A DNA stretch of 8,096 nucleotides, from positions 1-8,096 of the forward strand of contig NZ_CALJRX010000232.1 of NCBI RefSeq assembly GCF_937976265.1, read 5' to 3'. Shown here piece after piece: positions 5,770-8,096 of the stretch. The position numbers and the translations under genes are program-made. Below the pieces are notes generated by a model. It was given only the letters and a program-made list of their open reading frames with translations, made no database searches and was not told the DNA's origin. The DNA comes from an uncultured Haemophilus sp. GTDB lineage: Bacteria > Pseudomonadota > Gammaproteobacteria > Enterobacterales > Pasteurellaceae. Positions within the stretch are counted from its first letter, which is position 1, and each line of letters opens with the position of its first letter.

Positions 5770-6849
5770 ATGAAAAAAACACTTCTTGCTTTATCTGTAG
5801 CTGCATTAGCAGCAGGTTCTGCACAAGCTTATAACTTCCACATTGACCAAACTGGTACAGATGTTGATTTTTATGGTTCTTTACGTGTTAAGTGGGAAAG
5901 CACCTCTAATAAAACTAACTATGCAGCGGGTGGTGAAAGCAAAGAGCATATCAACCACGCAGTTGATAACAACGGCTCACGTTTCGGTTTCAAATTAAAA
6001 CAAAACTTAGGTGGTGATTTCTATGCTTTAGGTCGTGCTGAATGGCGTATGCGTGGTGAAGCACCTTCACAACATGATTTTGACCACGTTTACACTCACC
6101 AACTTTATGCTGGTTTTGGCCACAAACAATTCGGTGAATTAACTTACGGTAATATGGTAACTATTACTGATGAAGTAAAACAAACTGACTTAGCAAATAC
6201 TTACAGCTTGTCTGATGGCTTATTAGATGGTTCTGCACGTCGTGTAACTCAATACGTTTACAACGGTAACTATGGTGATAACAAAGTTAAATTTGGTGCG
6301 TACTATGGTGGTTCAAGCAAACGTAGCATGAAAAACCTTGATTTAACAAATAAACGTAAAAATGCTTGGGGTACAGGTCTTATCTTTAACCATGCAATTG
6401 ATAGCATTCAAAATGTGACCGTAGCAGCAGGTTTTACTCGTGAAATTTCTGAAAATGCTAACAATACATCATACTACCGTAATGCTTATGGATTAGGTTT
6501 AGCCTATAACTTCGTTCATACCACTTATGGTTTAGATTTAGAGCGTCAAGTAACTAAAAAACAAGGTGACAAACGTACTAAAAATGAAGTGCGTGCCGTT
6601 GTTCGTCAAGGTTTAAACGAAGATTGGAACGTATATGCAATGTATGCATATAAAACAGATAAAGAAGCTGGTGATACAGACAGAACTCGCCAATTCATGG
6701 TTGGTACTGAATACTATGTATTTAAGCAAGGTTCTTTAAAAGTGAAACCATTCTTAGAATGGCAAGCGACTCGTACTAAATACGAAAACAGCACTGTAGA
6801 TCGTAGCCGTGATTTCAAAACGGTTATCGGTTTACGTGCATACTGGTAA
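5770..6849 (+). CDS. OmpP2-like outer membrane general porin
   Basis: This 359-aa protein is a secreted beta-barrel of the Gram-negative porin family, probably a trimeric 16-stranded diffusion channel in the outer membrane. The signal peptide is clear: MKKT, a hydrophobic stretch, then AQA at 18-20 with cleavage before Tyr21. The mature part alternates beta-strand motifs such as DFYGSLRVKWES, SRFGFKLKQNLGGDFYALGRAEWRM, QLYAGFGHKQFGELTYG and VKFGAYYGGS. It ends with TVIGLRAYW, an aromatic C-terminal residue as needed for BAM-dependent assembly, here Trp where Phe is more usual. Architecture and N-terminus resemble Pasteurellaceae OmpP2 porins, but I would not equate it with H. influenzae OmpP2. 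AGGGAA at 5758-5763 precedes the ATG by 6 nt. A 165-nt leader region and a strong terminator make it a single-gene unit. Its regular, restricted codon use suggests high expression. Confidence 0.93.
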   Translation: MKKTLLALSVAALAAGSAQAYNFHIDQTGTDVDFYGSLRVKWESTSNKTNYAAGGESKEHINHAVDNNGSRFGFKLKQNLGGDFYALGRAEWRMRGEAPSQHDFDHVYTHQLYAGFGHKQFGELTYGNMVTITDEVKQTDLANTYSLSDGLLDGSARRVTQYVYNGNYGDNKVKFGAYYGGSSKRSMKNLDLTNKRKNAWGTGLIFNHAIDSIQNVTVAAGFTREISENANNTSYYRNAYGLGLAYNFVHTTYGLDLERQVTKKQGDKRTKNEVRAVVRQGLNEDWNVYAMYAYKTDKEAGDTDRTRQFMVGTEYYVFKQGSLKVKPFLEWQATRTKYENSTVDRSRDFKTVIGLRAYW

Positions 6850-6874
6850 TTTATCAGTTTAATTTTATAAGGCG

Positions 6875-6907
6875 AGCGGATAGTGAAAGCTATCCGCTTT
6901 TCTTTTT
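6875..6907 (+). terminator. Intrinsic terminator of the porin gene
   Basis: A perfect 9-bp stem AGCGGATAG/CTATCCGCT (6875-6883 with 6890-6898) has a 6-nt loop TGAAAG and is followed by TTTCTTTTT (6899-6907). It starts 25 nt after the porin stop codon. Confidence 0.9.
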
Positions 6908-6909
6908 GG

Positions 6910-6937
6910 CTTGTAATTTTGATTTTCACCCCCATAA
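6910..6937 (+). promoter_or_regulatory. Sigma-32-like heat-shock promoter for hslO
   Basis: CTTGTAA (6910-6916) and CCCCATAA (6930-6937) are separated by 13 bp. They differ by one base each from the sigma-32 consensus CTTGAAA and CCCCATNT. The site lies directly after the porin terminator and about 110 bp before hslO. In E. coli hslO is a heat-shock gene, so function and sequence agree. Predicted transcription would start near 6944. Confidence 0.55.
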
Positions 6938-6952
6938 TACTGCTCAGGCGCA

Positions 6953-6961
6953 AAGTGCGGT
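6953..6961 (+). repeat. DNA uptake signal sequence, left member of an inverted pair
   Basis: Exact AAGTGCGGT in the porin-hslO gap. With the preceding A it forms a 10-base match to the inverted copy at 7009-7018. Confidence 0.85.
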
Positions 6962-6979
6962 AACAAAATGACATCTTTT

Positions 6980-7006
6980 TTGACGTTTACGATTTATTCA
7001 TAAAAT
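6980..7006 (+). promoter_or_regulatory. Possible second (sigma-70-like) promoter for hslO
   Basis: TTGACG (6980-6985) and TAAAAT (7001-7006) resemble sigma-70 boxes but are only 15 bp apart. It would give a short leader of about 34 nt and basal expression beside the upstream heat-shock-type promoter. The spacing makes this a weaker call. Confidence 0.3.
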
Positions 7007-7008
7007 TG

Positions 7009-7017
7009 ACCGCACTT
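7009..7017 (-). repeat. DNA uptake signal sequence, right member of an inverted pair
   Basis: Exact ACCGCACTT in the hslO leader, followed by more T residues up to 7020. It can pair with the copy at 6952-6961 across a 47-base loop. Confidence 0.85.
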
Positions 7018-7046
7018 TTTACTCAAAGAATAAATAGGAACAAATA

Positions 7047-7913
7047 ATGAATTACACTCAAGACAATGACAAACTTTACCGTTACCTTTTCCAAAATCGT
7101 GCCGTGCGTGGTGAATGGGTACGATTAAACCAAACCTTTACTGATACATTGAATACCCACCATTATCCAAAAGCAGTACAAAATTTATTAGGTGAGATGA
7201 TGGTGGCGACTAATTTGTTGACTGCAACATTAAAATTTAACGGTAATATTACGGTCCAAATTCAAGGTGATGGTCCATTAAAATTAGCTTTAGTAAATGG
7301 TAATGACCAACAACAGATCCGTGCATTAGCCCGTGTGCAAGGTGATATTCAAGATGACATGAGTTTGCATGATATGATCGGCAAAGGCGTGTTAGTGATT
7401 ACGATTGCTCCGACTGAAGGCGAGCGTTATCAAGGCGTTATCGGTTTAGATAAACCAACCATTACGGAATGTTTAGAAGATTATTTTGTTCGTTCAGAAC
7501 AATTACAAACCCAACTTATTATTCGCACAGGTGAATATGAAGGCAAACCAGTTGCTGCAGGAATGTTGCTACAGATTATGCCAGATGGCCAAGGTACACC
7601 AGAGGATTTTGAGCACTTAACTACTTTAGCTGCAACAGTCAAAGATGAGGAGTTATTTGGATTACCCGCAGAAGAATTGCTGTATCGTTTATATCACGAA
7701 GAAGTGGTGGAAGTTTTTGAACCGCAATCAGTTTCTTTCTTCTGTGGTTGCTCACCTGAGCGTTCAGGGGCAGCATTATTACTGATTCCAGAAGCTGAAA
7801 TTGAGGAAATCTTAGAAGAGCATAAAGGCAGCATTGATATGCAGTGTGAATGTTGTGGCACACATTACTTCTTCAATAAAGAAGCGATTGATAAACTCAA
7901 ACAAGCCCAATAA
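7047..7913 (+). CDS. hslO: Hsp33 redox-regulated molecular chaperone
   Basis: Hsp33 is a cytoplasmic holdase. Oxidation of its zinc-binding cysteines, with partial unfolding, switches it on during oxidative plus heat stress, when it protects proteins from aggregation. The 288-aa product has the N-terminal substrate-binding domain (about 1-178), a linker (about 179-231), and the C-terminal redox switch with Cys233-Gly-Cys235 (FFCGCSPERSG) and Cys267...Cys270 in MQCECCGTHYFF, matching the CxC and CxxC zinc ligands of the family. Cys269 is an additional cysteine inside the CxxC. Length is typical (about 290 aa). AGGA at 7036-7039 lies 7 nt before the ATG. The gene appears monocistronic, bounded by the porin terminator upstream and a bidirectional terminator downstream. 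A sigma-32-like promoter at 6910-6937 suggests heat-shock control. Confidence 0.97.
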   Translation: MNYTQDNDKLYRYLFQNRAVRGEWVRLNQTFTDTLNTHHYPKAVQNLLGEMMVATNLLTATLKFNGNITVQIQGDGPLKLALVNGNDQQQIRALARVQGDIQDDMSLHDMIGKGVLVITIAPTEGERYQGVIGLDKPTITECLEDYFVRSEQLQTQLIIRTGEYEGKPVAAGMLLQIMPDGQGTPEDFEHLTTLAATVKDEELFGLPAEELLYRLYHEEVVEVFEPQSVSFFCGCSPERSGAALLLIPEAEIEEILEEHKGSIDMQCECCGTHYFFNKEAIDKLKQAQ

Positions 7914-7914
7914 G

Positions 7915-7946
7915 AAAAATCCCGTTTATGATAACGGGATTTTTTT
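7915..7946. terminator. Bidirectional intrinsic terminator between hslO and the convergent gene
   Basis: A 12-bp stem AAAAATCCCGTT/AACGGGATTTTT (7915-7926 with 7933-7944) closes a 6-nt loop. T7 at 7940-7946 serves plus-strand transcription. The A5 at 7915-7919 provides a T-run for the minus strand. It starts just 2 nt after the hslO stop and 7 nt beyond the stop of the convergent gene. Confidence 0.9.
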
Positions 7947-7953
7947 GGACGTT

Positions 7954-8096
7954 TTATTGTTGCACTTGTTCCAAGCTATGTTTGATTGCGTCTGGAATTG
8001 AGTCCCCATGATTTTTATTTGGAATGGAAATAAACGCCACGGAATTGCCTTGTTTTTCCAATATTTCCGCCAATTGATGCGCATTGATTGTTCGCA
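7954..8096 (-). CDS. C-terminus of a probable alpha/beta-hydrolase (esterase), partial
   Basis: On the minus strand an open frame runs in from the right edge and stops at TAA (7956-7954), giving the last 46 residues of a protein whose start lies outside the window. The pattern NAHQLAEILEKQGNSVAFI followed by SIPNKNHGDSIPDAI is typical of the end of alpha/beta-hydrolase-fold esterases of the esterase-D/enterochelin-esterase type. There a helix carrying an L..L...G motif precedes a strand, and the His of the NH-containing loop is the catalytic triad histidine. The substrate cannot be inferred from this fragment. The gene converges on hslO and shares its terminator. Confidence 0.7.
   Translation of the reverse strand, partial: RTINAHQLAEILEKQGNSVAFISIPNKNHGDSIPDAIKHSLEQVQQ

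Noticed and set aside
6714..6974. Minus-strand open frame over the porin 3' end and terminator
   Set aside because: It runs through the terminator hairpin and the sigma-32-like site, and its sequence has no protein-like features.

Overview
The window looks like chromosomal DNA from a Haemophilus- or Aggregatibacter-like member of the Pasteurellaceae. The DNA is AT-rich. It carries seven exact copies of the Hin-type DNA uptake 9-mer AAGTGCGGT/ACCGCACTT, and its WaaF, WaaC, OmpP2-like porin and Hsp33 proteins are of gamma-proteobacterial type. I cannot name the species from the sequence.

Left part (1-501): the 3' end of a gene that runs in from the left edge, tentatively a phage-associated nuclease-like (PBECR-type) protein. 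After it comes a 214-base gap. On the minus strand this gap holds a consensus sigma-70 promoter (TTGACA-N16-TATAAT) aimed at a GC-rich hairpin with a T-tract. This looks like an unannotated small RNA gene of about 75 nt.

Central part (502-5604): five plus-strand genes packed closely enough to be one or two transcripts. They are a type I restriction-modification methyltransferase subunit (hsdM) with no hsdS or hsdR beside it, waaF (heptosyltransferase II), a small two-helix membrane protein of YcxB-like type, an EamA/DMT-family exporter, and waaC (heptosyltransferase I), whose ATG overlaps the exporter stop. waaC and waaF add the first and second heptoses of the lipopolysaccharide inner core, so the theme is envelope biogenesis. 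The methyltransferase and the small membrane gene are the odd members.

Right part (5605-8096): a monocistronic OmpP2-like porin with its own leader and a strong terminator, then hslO (Hsp33 redox chaperone). A good sigma-32-like promoter lies directly after the porin terminator, followed by an inverted pair of uptake sequences in the hslO leader. hslO ends at a bidirectional terminator shared with a convergent gene. Only the 3' end of that gene is present, encoding the C-terminus of a probable alpha/beta-hydrolase (esterase). I saw no tRNA, rRNA, CRISPR array or insertion sequence. The items most worth a second look are the minus-strand small RNA, the solitary hsdM fused to an LPS locus, and the hslO leader architecture.
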